Shown here piece by piece: positions 33,793-42,382 of a stretch of DNA of 64,000 nt. Source of the DNA: PNAI01 sp035574295 (lineage in GTDB: Bacteria > Pseudomonadota > Alphaproteobacteria > Rhizobiales > Xanthobacteraceae); NCBI GenBank assembly GCA_035574295.1, contig DATLYX010000071.1:4462-68461 (forward strand), read 5' to 3'. Made by a program: the position numbers and the translations under genes. Numbering within the stretch: the first letter of the stretch is position 1; each line of letters opens with the position of its first letter. The notes beneath the pieces were generated by a model, which made no database searches, was not told the DNA's origin, and saw only the letters and a list, made by a program, of their open reading frames with translations.

Positions 33793-34109
33793 GGGAATGA
33801 CGGGATCGACCGCGCGCGTGAACAGCGTCTGCGCGAAAACAACGAGGCCGACGATTTTCAGAAGGTGCGGGATGACAAGCTCACGGGTTTCCGAGGCGCA
33901 ACATAACAGCAGCCTGCGTCGGTCGCTTTGCTTTGCCGGAATGTGAGGATTGAAACATTGGAAAACGGCGTGAGCCGAACCGGAGTGGTTCGGACAGAAA
34001 TTGTCCGGGCCGAGGGTTTGCTTTAAGTGCCGAAAGCCCCGCTACTGCCCGGTACGAACCTGCCGGTCGCCGCCCCAGCCCACAAGCATTGGCAACACCC
34101 GGCTGCAGC
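33793..34109. other. Intergenic region between the MFS gene and kdsA
   Basis: A 317-base stretch with no conventional gene. The left 100 bases (33793-33895) encode, on the minus strand, the apparent first membrane helix of the MFS protein without a start codon. The middle holds two overlapping hairpins (33975-34007). The right end (34010-34109) is downstream of kdsA, and I see no clear T-run terminator in it. No RNA gene was recognised. Confidence 0.5.
33975..34007. other. Two overlapping, mutually exclusive hairpins
   Basis: Stem 1: CCGAACC-GGAGT-GGTTCGG (33975-33993), 7 perfect pairs. Stem 2: CGGACA-GAAAT-TGTCCG (33991-34007), 6 perfect pairs. They share three bases, so only one can form fully at a time. 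They lie 180-215 bases upstream of the first MFS ATG on the minus strand and about 100 bases past kdsA. The layout could serve as an attenuator-like leader or a processing site; nothing identifies a ligand. Confidence 0.4.
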
Positions 34110-34958
34110 TTAATCCTTTATTTTCGCGATCCGGTCGAACTCCTGCAATATGCGAACAAGTCTCTCCATATCTTTGAGCGCAATCATGTTTGGTCCGTCG
34201 GACGGCGCCTTGTCCGGGTCCTGATGCGTCTCGATGAACACCCCCGCAACCCCGACCGCCACCGCGGCCCGCGCCAGCACCGGCACGAACTCTCGCTCAC
34301 CGCCTGAGGAAGTGCCTTTGCCCCCCGGTTGTTGCACCGAATGCGTGGCGTCGAAGATCACCGGCGCGCCGGTCTCGCGCGCGAGGATCGGCAGCGCCCG
34401 CATGTCCGACACCAGCGTGTTGTAACCGAACGAGGCGCCGCGCTCGGTCACGAGCACGTTGCGATTCCCAGCGCCGGTAATTTTTGCCACCACGTGCTTC
34501 ATGTCCCATGGCGCGAGAAACTGCCCCTTCTTGACGTTGATGGGGCGCCCTGTCTTGGCCGCGGCCACCAACAGATCGGTCTGCCGGCAAAGGAAGGCTG
34601 GGATTTGCAGTACATCGACCGCTTCGGCCACCGGAGCGCATTGCGCGGGCTCATGCACGTCGGTGAGCACAGGCACTTTCAGGCGCTGGCGAATCTCCGC
34701 AAAAATCTCCAGCGATTGATTGAGCCCGAGCCCGCGCGCGCTCTTGGCACTGGTGCGATTGGCCTTGTCGAAGGAGGTTTTGTAAACGAAAGGGATCTTG
34801 CGCCGCGCCGCGATCTCCTTCAGCGCGCTCGCCATCTCCAACGCATGCGCCCGGCTCTCCAGCGCGCACGGCCCCGCGATCAACGCAAGCGGCAGCCGAT
34901 TGCCGAATCGCGCCTTGCCGATGGCGACGACAGAGTTGGTGTCCGGCTCGGCTTTCAT
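34110..34958 (-). CDS. kdsA: 3-deoxy-8-phosphooctulonate (KDO-8-P) synthase
   Basis: Condenses phosphoenolpyruvate and arabinose 5-phosphate to KDO-8-phosphate for the LPS inner core. The 282-residue TIM barrel has LIAGPCALESR at the start, YKTSFDKANRTS, LTDVHEPAQ, QIPAFLCRQTDLL, KKGQFLAPWDM and VIFDATHSVQQPGG. AGGAA precedes the ATG. Its presence indicates that the organism makes KDO, and hence presumably LPS, which bears on the missing lpxA/lpxD in the lipid A cluster. It follows pyrG after 197 bases in which I see no confident gene. Confidence 0.97.
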   Translation of the reverse strand: MKAEPDTNSVVAIGKARFGNRLPLALIAGPCALESRAHALEMASALKEIAARRKIPFVYKTSFDKANRTSAKSARGLGLNQSLEIFAEIRQRLKVPVLTDVHEPAQCAPVAEAVDVLQIPAFLCRQTDLLVAAAKTGRPINVKKGQFLAPWDMKHVVAKITGAGNRNVLVTERGASFGYNTLVSDMRALPILARETGAPVIFDATHSVQQPGGKGTSSGGEREFVPVLARAAVAVGVAGVFIETHQDPDKAPSDGPNMIALKDMERLVRILQEFDRIAKIKD

Positions 34959-35155
34959 TCAAATTCCTCGGCCCCGACCATGCGACCGGCAACCCGACAG
35001 GTCAACCGGATCGCGCCCCGCCGCACGCCGGACGCGACATCGCCGCCCTCTGCCGAAAATAGCACGCTGGCTGAGCCGCTGCTGCCGAGTTTGCGACAAC
35101 CCCATGGCCGCATAATCGGGGGTGCTGGGCCGCAGAGCAATCAATTGATCAAACG

Positions 35156-36784
35156 CTACACCAGCCGGCTCTGCTCCAGCGCCGCCCCGATGAAGGAGGC
35201 AAACAGCGGATGCGGTTCGAACGGCCGCGATTTCAGCTCGGGGTGGAACTGCACGCCGATGAACCACGGATGATCCTCGTATTCGATGATTTCCGGCAGA
35301 ATGCCGTCCGGCGACATGCCCGAAAAACGCATGCCGCGCTGCTCCAGGCGTCCCTTGTAGGCCGTGTTGACCTCGTAGCGATGGCGGTGCCGCTCCGAGA
35401 TTTCCGTTGTCCCATAAATCGCAGCGACTCGGCTCCCCCGCGCCAGCACCGCCGGGTAGGCGCCGAGCCGCATGGTCCCGCCGAGGTCGCCGCCCTGTGC
35501 GCGCCGTTGCAGCTCGTTGCCCTTGAGCCATTCGGTCATCAGCCCGACCACCGGCTCCGGCGTCGGGGCAAATTCCGTCGAGTTCGCCTCGGCAATGCCG
35601 CACAGATTGCGCGCTGCCTCGATCACCGCCATCTGCATGCCGAAGCAGATTCCGAAATACGGCACTTGCCGCTCGCGCGCGAACTGTGCCGCACGGATCT
35701 TCCCCTCTGCCCCGCGCTGCCCGAAACCGCCCGGCACCAGAATTCCGTTCACGTGCTGCAGGAACGGCGCCGGGTCCTCCTTCTCGAACACCTCGGACTC
35801 GATCCAGTCCAGGTTGACCTTCACCTTGTTGGCAATGCCGCCGTGCGAGAGCGCCTCAATCAGCGATTTGTAGGCGTCTTTCAGGCCGGTGTACTTGCCG
35901 ACCACGGCGATGGTCACCTCGCCTTCCGGATTGCGAATCCGTTCGTTGATCAGCTTCCAGCGCGACAGATCGGGCGGCCCCTTGGGCTCGATGCCGAACG
36001 CCAAGAGCACTTCGGTGTCGAGGCCCGCCTCGTGATAGGCCTCCGGCACGGCATAGATGTTGTCCACGTCGCGCGCCTCGATCACGGCGCTCTCCCGCAC
36101 ATTGCAGAACAGCGCGAGCTTGCGACGTTCCTCCTTCGGGATGGGCCGGTCCGTGCGGCACAGCAGTACATCCGGCTGGATGCCGATGGCGCGCAGTTCG
36201 CGCACCGAGTGCTGGGTCGGCTTGGTCTTCAATTCCCCCGAACTGGGGATGAACGGCAACAGCGTGACGTGGATGTAGACTGCATGGTTCCGCGGCAGGT
36301 CATTGCCCAATTGCCGGATCGCCTCAAGGAACGGCAGGCCCTCGATATCACCCACCGTGCCCCCGATCTCGCACAGCACAAAATCGAATCCGTCGTTGCC
36401 ATCGCGGATGAAATCTTTGATCGCGTTGGTGACGTGCGGGATCACCTGGATGGTGGCGCCGAGGTAGTCGCCGCGCCGCTCCTTGGCGAGGATCTCCTGA
36501 TAGATGCGGCCGGTGGTGATGTTGTCGTGCCGCGTCGCCGGACGGCCGGTGAACCGCTCGTAATGGCCGAGATCCAGATCGGTCTCCGCGCCGTCGTCGG
36601 TCACGAAAACTTCCCCGTGCTGGTAGGGCGACATGGTCCCCGGATCGACGTTCAGGTAGGGGTCGAGCTTGCGCAGCCTCACCGTGTATCCGCGCGCCTG
36701 CAGGAGCGCTCCGAGTGCCGCTGATGCGAGACCCTTGCCGAGGGAGGAGACCACGCCGCCGGTGATGAAGATGTACCGCGCCAT
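35156..36784 (-). CDS. pyrG: CTP synthase
   Basis: Makes CTP from UTP, ATP and glutamine. The 542-residue enzyme has an N-terminal amidoligase domain (YIFITGGVVSSLGKGLASA in parts, DPYLNVDPGTMSPYQHGEVFV region) and a C-terminal class I glutamine amidotransferase domain with nucleophile Cys in FGICFGMQMAV and the His-Glu pair in VQFHPELKSR. ATG 36784 is preferred over the upstream in-frame TTG. The ribosome-binding GGTTGAGG lies within the end of a 56-codon ORF that stops 5 bases before this ATG, so initiation may be coupled to it. Confidence 0.98.
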   Translation of the reverse strand: MARYIFITGGVVSSLGKGLASAALGALLQARGYTVRLRKLDPYLNVDPGTMSPYQHGEVFVTDDGAETDLDLGHYERFTGRPATRHDNITTGRIYQEILAKERRGDYLGATIQVIPHVTNAIKDFIRDGNDGFDFVLCEIGGTVGDIEGLPFLEAIRQLGNDLPRNHAVYIHVTLLPFIPSSGELKTKPTQHSVRELRAIGIQPDVLLCRTDRPIPKEERRKLALFCNVRESAVIEARDVDNIYAVPEAYHEAGLDTEVLLAFGIEPKGPPDLSRWKLINERIRNPEGEVTIAVVGKYTGLKDAYKSLIEALSHGGIANKVKVNLDWIESEVFEKEDPAPFLQHVNGILVPGGFGQRGAEGKIRAAQFARERQVPYFGICFGMQMAVIEAARNLCGIAEANSTEFAPTPEPVVGLMTEWLKGNELQRRAQGGDLGGTMRLGAYPAVLARGSRVAAIYGTTEISERHRHRYEVNTAYKGRLEQRGMRFSGMSPDGILPEIIEYEDHPWFIGVQFHPELKSRPFEPHPLFASFIGAALEQSRLV

Positions 36785-36789
36785 GGGCC

Positions 36790-36960
36790 TCAACCTTTAC
36801 TCCCGGCCCTTTGATTCGCCGAGCCGGCTGCCTTGTCCACGCTATGCGTTGACGGAATAGCGTCGAGGAGCGATTTGGAATCAGTAGACTGAAGCAATTC
36901 TCTCATGTGCATTGAGAACATCTTCAACCGGTTTCTTAATTCACCATTCGAGAAACGCAT
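36790..36960 (-). CDS. Small 56-residue ORF immediately upstream of pyrG
   Basis: An ATG-started frame (MRFSNGELRNRLKMFSMHMR at the start) encodes 56 residues: a helical, basic and Met-rich first half and a polar second half (DKAAGSANQRAGSKG). AGGCG precedes the ATG, and it begins 18 bases after the secG terminator hairpin. It ends 5 bases before the pyrG ATG and contains the pyrG ribosome-binding site. The first half is more AT-rich than surrounding genes. I recognise no homologue. It may be a real small protein or a coupling leader for pyrG. Confidence 0.42.
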   Translation of the reverse strand: MRFSNGELRNRLKMFSMHMRELLQSTDSKSLLDAIPSTHSVDKAAGSANQRAGSKG

Positions 36961-36977
36961 ATCGCCTGTAAAGCGAA

Positions 36978-36997
36978 GGGGCCGGTTTCCCGGCCCC
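36978..36997 (-). terminator. Terminator-like hairpin after secG
   Basis: GGGGCCGG-TTTC-CCGGCCCC, a perfect 8-bp stem with 4-base loop, begins 3 bases after the secG stop on the minus strand. It is followed by TTCGCTTT, a weak T-rich tract. Position and stem strength make it a plausible intrinsic terminator, perhaps leaky into pyrG. Confidence 0.65.
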
Positions 36998-37000
36998 GCC

Positions 37001-37357
37001 TCATTGTGACCGTGGCACCTGCGGACCTGCCGGAGCGCCTCCTGCGGGCTGCTGCGGCGCGCTGGGCTGCGGCGGCGCCGGTGGGCTTGCCGGCACGGTG
37101 GGGCCCGGCGGCGGCGCGAGGATGGACGCGGGTTTGCGCTCGATCCCGGCAAGGATGGAGAGCAGCAGGCTGGTGGCAAAGAACAGCCCCGCAAGGATGG
37201 CGGTGGCTCGTGTGAGCACATTTGCGGTTCCCCGGCTCGACATGAAGCCTGCGGCCCCGCCCATCCCAAGGCCCCCGCCCTCCGACCGTTGCAGCAGCAC
37301 GAGGCCGACCATGGCCAAAACGATCATCAAGTGGACGAGAATGACGACGGTCTGCAT
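37001..37357 (-). CDS. secG: Preprotein translocase subunit SecG
   Basis: Small SecYEG subunit that assists SecA-driven export. The 118-residue protein has two membrane helices (about 2-22 and 52-72) linked by the conserved Gly-rich loop LLQRSEGGGLGMGG followed by GFMSSRGTANVLTRATA. The C-terminal 45 residues are Pro/Ala-rich and low-complexity, a common extension in alphaproteobacteria. A strong hairpin follows its stop. Confidence 0.95.
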   Translation of the reverse strand: MQTVVILVHLMIVLAMVGLVLLQRSEGGGLGMGGAAGFMSSRGTANVLTRATAILAGLFFATSLLLSILAGIERKPASILAPPPGPTVPASPPAPPQPSAPQQPAGGAPAGPQVPRSQ

Positions 37358-37381
37358 GGGCCGGTTCCAATCAAAACGCCC

Positions 37382-37403
37382 GCCGGGCCCTATTCGGCCC
37401 GGC
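37382..37403 (-). terminator. Hairpin between tpiA and secG
   Basis: GCCGGGCC-CTATTC-GGCCCGGC, a perfect 8-bp stem, lies 110 bases past the tpiA stop and 25 bases before secG. On the minus strand GGGCGTTTTGATT follows, so a partial terminator reading is reasonable. Alternatively it is part of the secG leader. The rest of the tpiA-secG gap (37404-37513) shows nothing I can assign. Confidence 0.45.
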
Positions 37404-37513
37404 TCACGGTAGTCATATAGGAAGCCGCGGCCGTCTCTACACGATCCCCTGCGGCCTGGCTACCCGCCTGCCCGCTCGGCAGACTCGAACGACCCGGGAA
37501 GAGCGCCCGCTCC

Positions 37514-38257
37514 TCAACCATACACGCTTGCGATCGCCAAAAATTCCTCCGCCCTCAGGCTCGCTCCCCCGACCAAAGCTCCGTCCACATCGGCAGCATT
37601 CAAAAGCTCCTTGGCATTGGAGGGCTTCACCGAACCGCCGTAAAGGATGCGTATTGCCGCTGCGGCAACCCCGAACCTCGCCTGCAGCCTGGCACGGACG
37701 AAAGCGTGCGCTTCTGTCACGTCCGTTGCGGTCGGCGTAAGTCCGGTCCCGATGGCCCATACCGGCTCATAGGCGATCACCAGATTGCTGCCGCTCGCCC
37801 CATCGGCAAGCGATCCCGCGAGCTGCCGCCCCAGCACATCGAGCGTCTGGTTCGCGGCCCGCTCCTGCTGCGTCTCGCCGATGCAAACGATAGCCGTGAG
37901 ATGCGCGCGCCATGCCGCCAACAGTTTGGCCCGCACTTGCGCATCCGTCTCCCGGTGGAATGTCCGCCGCTCCGAGTGTCCGACGATCACCGCGGTGGCG
38001 CCCGCATCCGCAAGCATCTCGGCGGAAATGTCGCCGGTGAACGCGCCAGCCGGCTCTGCGTGGCAATCCTGCCCACCGATGGCCACTTTCGACCCCCGCG
38101 CCTTTGCCGCAAACGCTGCCACCAGTGTGGCGGGGGGACAGACCAGGAGGTCTGCACGGCCAATATGACGAGCACCATCGACGATCTTGGCAAGCTCCGC
38201 TATGGAGCTTTGCAGTCCGTTCATCTTCCAGTTGCCGGCAACCAATGGTCGGCGCAT
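37514..38257 (-). CDS. tpiA: Triosephosphate isomerase
   Basis: Interconverts dihydroxyacetone phosphate and glyceraldehyde 3-phosphate. The 247-residue TIM barrel has catalytic Lys11 in AGNWKMNG, electrophile His in VGHSERR, base Glu in AYEPVWAIGTG and the phosphate-binding LYGGSVKPSN. ATG 38257 is chosen; an upstream in-frame TTG at 38278 adds seven non-family residues. It is divergent from ppiD with 100 bases between, a likely two-way promoter region. Confidence 0.97.
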   Translation of the reverse strand: MRRPLVAGNWKMNGLQSSIAELAKIVDGARHIGRADLLVCPPATLVAAFAAKARGSKVAIGGQDCHAEPAGAFTGDISAEMLADAGATAVIVGHSERRTFHRETDAQVRAKLLAAWRAHLTAIVCIGETQQERAANQTLDVLGRQLAGSLADGASGSNLVIAYEPVWAIGTGLTPTATDVTEAHAFVRARLQARFGVAAAAIRILYGGSVKPSNAKELLNAADVDGALVGGASLRAEEFLAIASVYG

Positions 38258-38357
38258 GGCTTCATTCCACCCTGTCAAAATCAGCGGTTAGCAAAGTGTA
38301 TGCCCCCAGGCCAGGGGCGGTTTGACCATATTCCGGCTCTCCGCTAGGGGATTGCGT

Positions 38358-40268
38358 ATGCTGCGAGGCATACACAAGGCGACCGCCAACTGGCTTGGCC
38401 GCGTGGTCATGGGGGTCATACTCGGCTTGATTGCGATCAGCTTCGCAATCTGGGGCGTGGGCGATATTTTCCGCGGCTTCGGCCAATCCACGGTCGCCAA
38501 GATCGGCCGCAGCGAAATCACCGTCGAGCAATTCCGCCAAATCTACTCCGATCGACTCCAGGAGCTGAGCCGCCGCTTAGGCCGCCCCGTCACTCCCGAC
38601 GAGGCGCGCGCCCGCGGCTACGACCGGCAGATTCTGGCCCAGCTCATCGGCGAAACCGCGATGAACGAGCGCACTCGCGCGCTCAACCTCGGCATTCCTG
38701 ACTCGGAGATCGTGCGCCTCATCACCGAGGACCCGAATTTCCGCGGCCTCAGCGGTCAATTCGACCGCAACCGGTTCCTCTACACCATCCGCCAAGCGGG
38801 CTACACCGAGCCGCGCTACCTTGCCGAGCAGCGTCGCCTGCTGCTGCGGCAGCAGCTCCTCACCGCGCTGACCGCCGAGGCCGGCCCGCCCAAGCCGCTC
38901 ATCGAGGCGTACCACCGTTTTCAAAACCAGGAACGGGCGATCGAGTACGTCACCCTTGATCGCAGCAGCGTCGGCGACATTCCCGCACCCACGCCCGAAG
39001 TGCTGAGCAAGTACTATGAGGAACGTAAGGTTCTGTTTCGGACCCCGGAGTACCGCCAGATCGCCTTGCTCCCGCTGACCGCGCAGGACTTGGTCGCCAC
39101 CATCGAAGTGTCCGACGCCGACATCAAGCGTGCCTATGAGGACCAGCGGTCGCGTTACATCACCCCGGAGCGCCGTCACATCCAACAAATCCTGTTTCCC
39201 GACGCCGAGCAGGCGCGGGCTGCCGCAGACCGCTTGAGCAAAGGTACGACGTTCGACGCCCTTATCGCGGAACCCGGCATCAAGGAGCGTTTCACCGATC
39301 TCGGTGTGGTGGCCAAGGCCGGAATGGTCGACCCTGCCTACGCCGATGCGGCCTTCGCGCTCAAGGCCGGCGAAGTCAGCGCTCCGGTGCAAGGACAGTT
39401 CGGCACCGCCCTTCTGCGGGTCGTGAAAATCGAGCCCGGCGAGACGCGCACGCTCGAACAGGTCGCCGAGGAGATCAAACGCACCCTTGCGCTTGAACGT
39501 GCCAAACGTCAGGTGCAGGAGGTGCGCGACAAGATCGACGACGAACGGCTCGACGGCAAAACGCTCGCGCAGGCGGCCGAGAAGCTGGGGCTGAAAATGC
39601 GCACCATTGAGGCGACGGACCGCTCAGGCCGCGACCCGAGCGGCAAGCCGATCCCCGACCTGCCGGCGAATGTCGACGTCATCGGCGCCGCATTCCGTTC
39701 GGAGGTCGGGCAGGAAAACGAGCCCCTGCAGCTTCCCGGAGGCGAAGGCTACGTCTGGTTCGACGTGCTGGCGGTGACGCCCTCGCGCGAACGGAAGCTC
39801 GACGAAATCAGGGACCAGGTGGAGGCACGCTGGCGCGACGACCAAATCGCCGAGCGCCTGAAGGTGCGCACCACCGAAATGCTCGAGCGGCTGAAGGCCG
39901 GCGCCACGCTCGCGGAAATCGCCAGCGCCAACAAGCTCAAGCTGCAGACCGCGACCGGATTGAAGCGCGGCAGCGCAAGCTCCGGATTTCCGCTTCGCGC
40001 CCTCGCCGAAATTTTCCGTGTGCCCGACGGTGCGCCGGGCGTTGCCGACGGCGAATCCGCCACCGATCGCATCGTGTTTCGCGTGACCAAAACCGAAACG
40101 CCGCCTTTCGACGCCAATTCGCCGGTTGGCCAGCGCCTTGTCGAAACGCTCGATCGGACCCTCGCCGACGAGGTCGTGGCCCAGTATCTTGCGCGCCTGC
40201 AGACCGACGTCGGCGTCACCATCAATCAGAACGCGCTGAACCAGGTCACCGGCGCAACCACCAACTAG
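38358..40268 (+). CDS. ppiD: Membrane-anchored peptidyl-prolyl isomerase, PpiD-like
   Basis: Periplasmic folding factor tethered to the inner membrane near SecYEG. The 636-residue protein has a short cytoplasmic start, one membrane helix (about 18-37, MGVILGLIAISFAIWGVGD), a SurA/PpiD-type N-terminal chaperone domain, a central parvulin domain (about 260-375, RHIQQILFP, LGVVAKAGMVDPAYADAAF) and a long helical C-terminal part. The ATG at 38358 has GGGG about 8 bases upstream. It leads the transcript into trpE, 5 bases downstream. Confidence 0.92.
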   Translation: MLRGIHKATANWLGRVVMGVILGLIAISFAIWGVGDIFRGFGQSTVAKIGRSEITVEQFRQIYSDRLQELSRRLGRPVTPDEARARGYDRQILAQLIGETAMNERTRALNLGIPDSEIVRLITEDPNFRGLSGQFDRNRFLYTIRQAGYTEPRYLAEQRRLLLRQQLLTALTAEAGPPKPLIEAYHRFQNQERAIEYVTLDRSSVGDIPAPTPEVLSKYYEERKVLFRTPEYRQIALLPLTAQDLVATIEVSDADIKRAYEDQRSRYITPERRHIQQILFPDAEQARAAADRLSKGTTFDALIAEPGIKERFTDLGVVAKAGMVDPAYADAAFALKAGEVSAPVQGQFGTALLRVVKIEPGETRTLEQVAEEIKRTLALERAKRQVQEVRDKIDDERLDGKTLAQAAEKLGLKMRTIEATDRSGRDPSGKPIPDLPANVDVIGAAFRSEVGQENEPLQLPGGEGYVWFDVLAVTPSRERKLDEIRDQVEARWRDDQIAERLKVRTTEMLERLKAGATLAEIASANKLKLQTATGLKRGSASSGFPLRALAEIFRVPDGAPGVADGESATDRIVFRVTKTETPPFDANSPVGQRLVETLDRTLADEVVAQYLARLQTDVGVTINQNALNQVTGATTN

Positions 40269-40273
40269 CGGCC

Positions 40274-41785
40274 ATGCAGATTGCGCCGTCGCCCGACGAC
40301 TTCGCCAGGCTTTATGCGCGCGGCGAAGCCCAGGCGGTCTGGACTACGCTCGTCGCCGACCTCGAGACTCCGGTCTCCGCTTTCCTCAAGATCGCGGGCG
40401 GCCAGCCGATGAGCTTCCTCCTGGAGTCCGTAGAAGGCGGCGCCGTGCGCGGCCGCTATTCCGTGATCGGCCTCAAGCCCGATGTGATCTGGCGCACGCA
40501 GGGCAAAGTAGCCGAGATCAACCGCGCGCCGCAGAGCAAATCCGGCGCCTTCGTACCATGCCGGGAACCTCCGCTCGCCGCCCTGCGCGCCCTGATCGCC
40601 GAAAGCCGGATGATGTTGCCCGACAGCCTGCCGCCGATGTCCGCCGGCGTGTTCGGTTATCTCGGCTACGACATGGTGCGGCTGATGGAGGACCTTCCCG
40701 CGGCAAAGCCCGACCCCATCGGGATTCCCGACGCGGTGCTGATACGGCCCACCCTCGTTGTCGTATTCGATGCCGTCAAGGACACGATCACCGTTGTCAC
40801 TCCGGTGCGGCCGCAGCCCCGTGTGTCGGCAGCCATAGCCTACAAGCGCGCCGCTCAGCGTCTGGCCGCGGTGGTCAAGGCGCTCGACCGTCCGCTCGAA
40901 AAAACACCGTCGGCCGATCCCGGGCCGCCCATCGTCGCGCCGACCTCCAACACCCCGCCGACCGAATATCGTGCCATGGTGCTCAAGGCCAAGGACTACA
41001 TTCTTGCCGGCGATATTTTTCAGGTGGTGCTGTCGCAACGCTTCGAAGCCCCGTTCAACCTCTCCCCGTTTTCGCTCTACCGCGCTCTTCGCCGCGTGAA
41101 TCCTTCGCCCTATCTGTATTTTTTGGACTACGGCGATTTTGCCGTGGCCGGATCGAGTCCGGAGATTTTGGTGAAGGTCAGCAACGGCGTAGTTACCATC
41201 CGGCCCATTGCCGGCACCCGGCCGCGCGGCCAGACCCCGCACCAAGACAAGGCGCTCGAAGAGGAACTGCTCGCCGACCCCAAGGAGCGCGCCGAGCACC
41301 TGATGCTGCTCGATCTCGGCCGCAATGACGTCGGCCGCGTGGCCCAGGTCGGAACCGTGACCGTGACCGACCAGTTTTTTGTCGAACGCTACAGTCACGT
41401 GATGCACATCGTCTCCAATGTCGAGGGCCTGCTTGCCCCGCAATACGACGCGCTCGACGCGCTGATCGCTGGCTTCCCTGCCGGCACCGTGTCCGGCGCG
41501 CCCAAGGTTCGCGCCATGCAGATCATCGACGAGCTGGAGAAGGACAAGCGCGGCATCTACGCCGGCGCCGTCGGCTATTTCTCCGCGGCCGGCGAGATGG
41601 ATAGCTGCATCGTCCTGCGCACGGCCTTGATCAAGGACGGCAAGATGTACGTGCAGGCCGGCGCCGGGATCGTCGCCGACTCCAATCCGCACGCCGAGCA
41701 GACCGAGTGCGTCAACAAGGCCAATGCCCTGTTTCAGGCCGCCGAGGAGGCGCGGCGCTTTGCAAGCGCGGACAAGCGCGGCTGA
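40274..41785 (+). CDS. trpE: Anthranilate synthase component I
   Basis: Converts chorismate to anthranilate using ammonia from TrpG; first committed step to tryptophan. The 503-residue protein has an N-terminal feedback-binding domain (LLESVEGGAVRGRYSVIG, the Trp-site motif) and a chorismate-binding domain with SPEILVK, PIAGTRPRG, DLGRNDVGR, PAGTVSGAPK and AGAGIVADS. It is not fused to TrpG, unlike the TrpEG fusion of some other Rhizobiales. No attenuator leader fits upstream because ppiD ends 5 bases before it. Confidence 0.97.
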   Translation: MQIAPSPDDFARLYARGEAQAVWTTLVADLETPVSAFLKIAGGQPMSFLLESVEGGAVRGRYSVIGLKPDVIWRTQGKVAEINRAPQSKSGAFVPCREPPLAALRALIAESRMMLPDSLPPMSAGVFGYLGYDMVRLMEDLPAAKPDPIGIPDAVLIRPTLVVVFDAVKDTITVVTPVRPQPRVSAAIAYKRAAQRLAAVVKALDRPLEKTPSADPGPPIVAPTSNTPPTEYRAMVLKAKDYILAGDIFQVVLSQRFEAPFNLSPFSLYRALRRVNPSPYLYFLDYGDFAVAGSSPEILVKVSNGVVTIRPIAGTRPRGQTPHQDKALEEELLADPKERAEHLMLLDLGRNDVGRVAQVGTVTVTDQFFVERYSHVMHIVSNVEGLLAPQYDALDALIAGFPAGTVSGAPKVRAMQIIDELEKDKRGIYAGAVGYFSAAGEMDSCIVLRTALIKDGKMYVQAGAGIVADSNPHAEQTECVNKANALFQAAEEARRFASADKRG

Positions 41786-41845
41786 CAAGATGACCGCAGC
41801 AAGGCAAGGGTGCTAGGATAACCATCCTCGCGATGGAGCCGGCTT

Positions 41846-42322
41846 ATGGGTCACGATCATCCTCATCATGAGCCGAAGTGGAAGCACGATGGTGTGCGCG
41901 TCATTCCGGCGCACAGCCTCGATCCGAATACACCGCAGACTCCCGGTATGGACCGCAAGGCGGCAATCAACTTCGCCCGCGTCGGCGCGCAGAAGATTTG
42001 GGCCGGGACGGTGACGATCAAACCGAACGCCAAGACCGGAGCCCATCATCACGGCGAGCTCGAAAGCATCATCTATGTGGTGCGAGGCCGGGCGCGCATG
42101 CGTTGGGGCGAGAAGTTGGAGTTTACTGCAGAGGCCGGCCCCGGCGACTTTATTTACGTGCCGCCCTTTGTGCCGCACCAGGAGATCAATGCCAGCTCCG
42201 ATGAGCCTCTCGAATGCGTGGTCGTGCGCAGCGACAACGAGGCGGTGGTCGTCAACCTGAACATCGAGCCGGTCGAGAAGCCCGAGAACGTTCCCTGGGT
42301 CGACCCGATCCATAAGGCCTAA
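41846..42322 (+). CDS. Single-domain cupin protein inside the trp cluster
   Basis: A 158-residue metal-binding beta-barrel protein. Cupin motif 1 reads GAHHHGELESIIYVVRGRA in part (His67-69 and Glu71/Glu73 as candidate ligands); motif 2 reads PGDFIYVPPFVPHQEIN, supplying the last His near 115. The N-terminus is His-rich (HDHPHHEPKWKH). It has no signal peptide. GGAG lies about 12 bases before the ATG. It stands between trpE and trpG, 60 bases from each. A dioxygenase, isomerase or sensor role related to aromatic metabolism is possible but not shown. Confidence 0.8.
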   Translation: MGHDHPHHEPKWKHDGVRVIPAHSLDPNTPQTPGMDRKAAINFARVGAQKIWAGTVTIKPNAKTGAHHHGELESIIYVVRGRARMRWGEKLEFTAEAGPGDFIYVPPFVPHQEINASSDEPLECVVVRSDNEAVVVNLNIEPVEKPENVPWVDPIHKA

Positions 42323-42382
42323 CAGGGGTAAAGGCTTGACCGCCTCGGCCGCCGCGCCTTAGACCCTGCTCCGGCACATATC

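Noticed and set aside
34955..35140. A 61-codon minus-strand frame between pyrG and kdsA
   Set aside because: No ribosome-binding site, Arg/Gly-rich composition typical of chance GC-rich frames, and it overlaps the kdsA start.
37404..37513. Possible tRNA between tpiA and secG (a GTTCGAGTC-like T-loop on the minus strand)
   Set aside because: The bases flanking the loop do not pair as a T-stem and no acceptor stem or CCA-proximal fold can be drawn.
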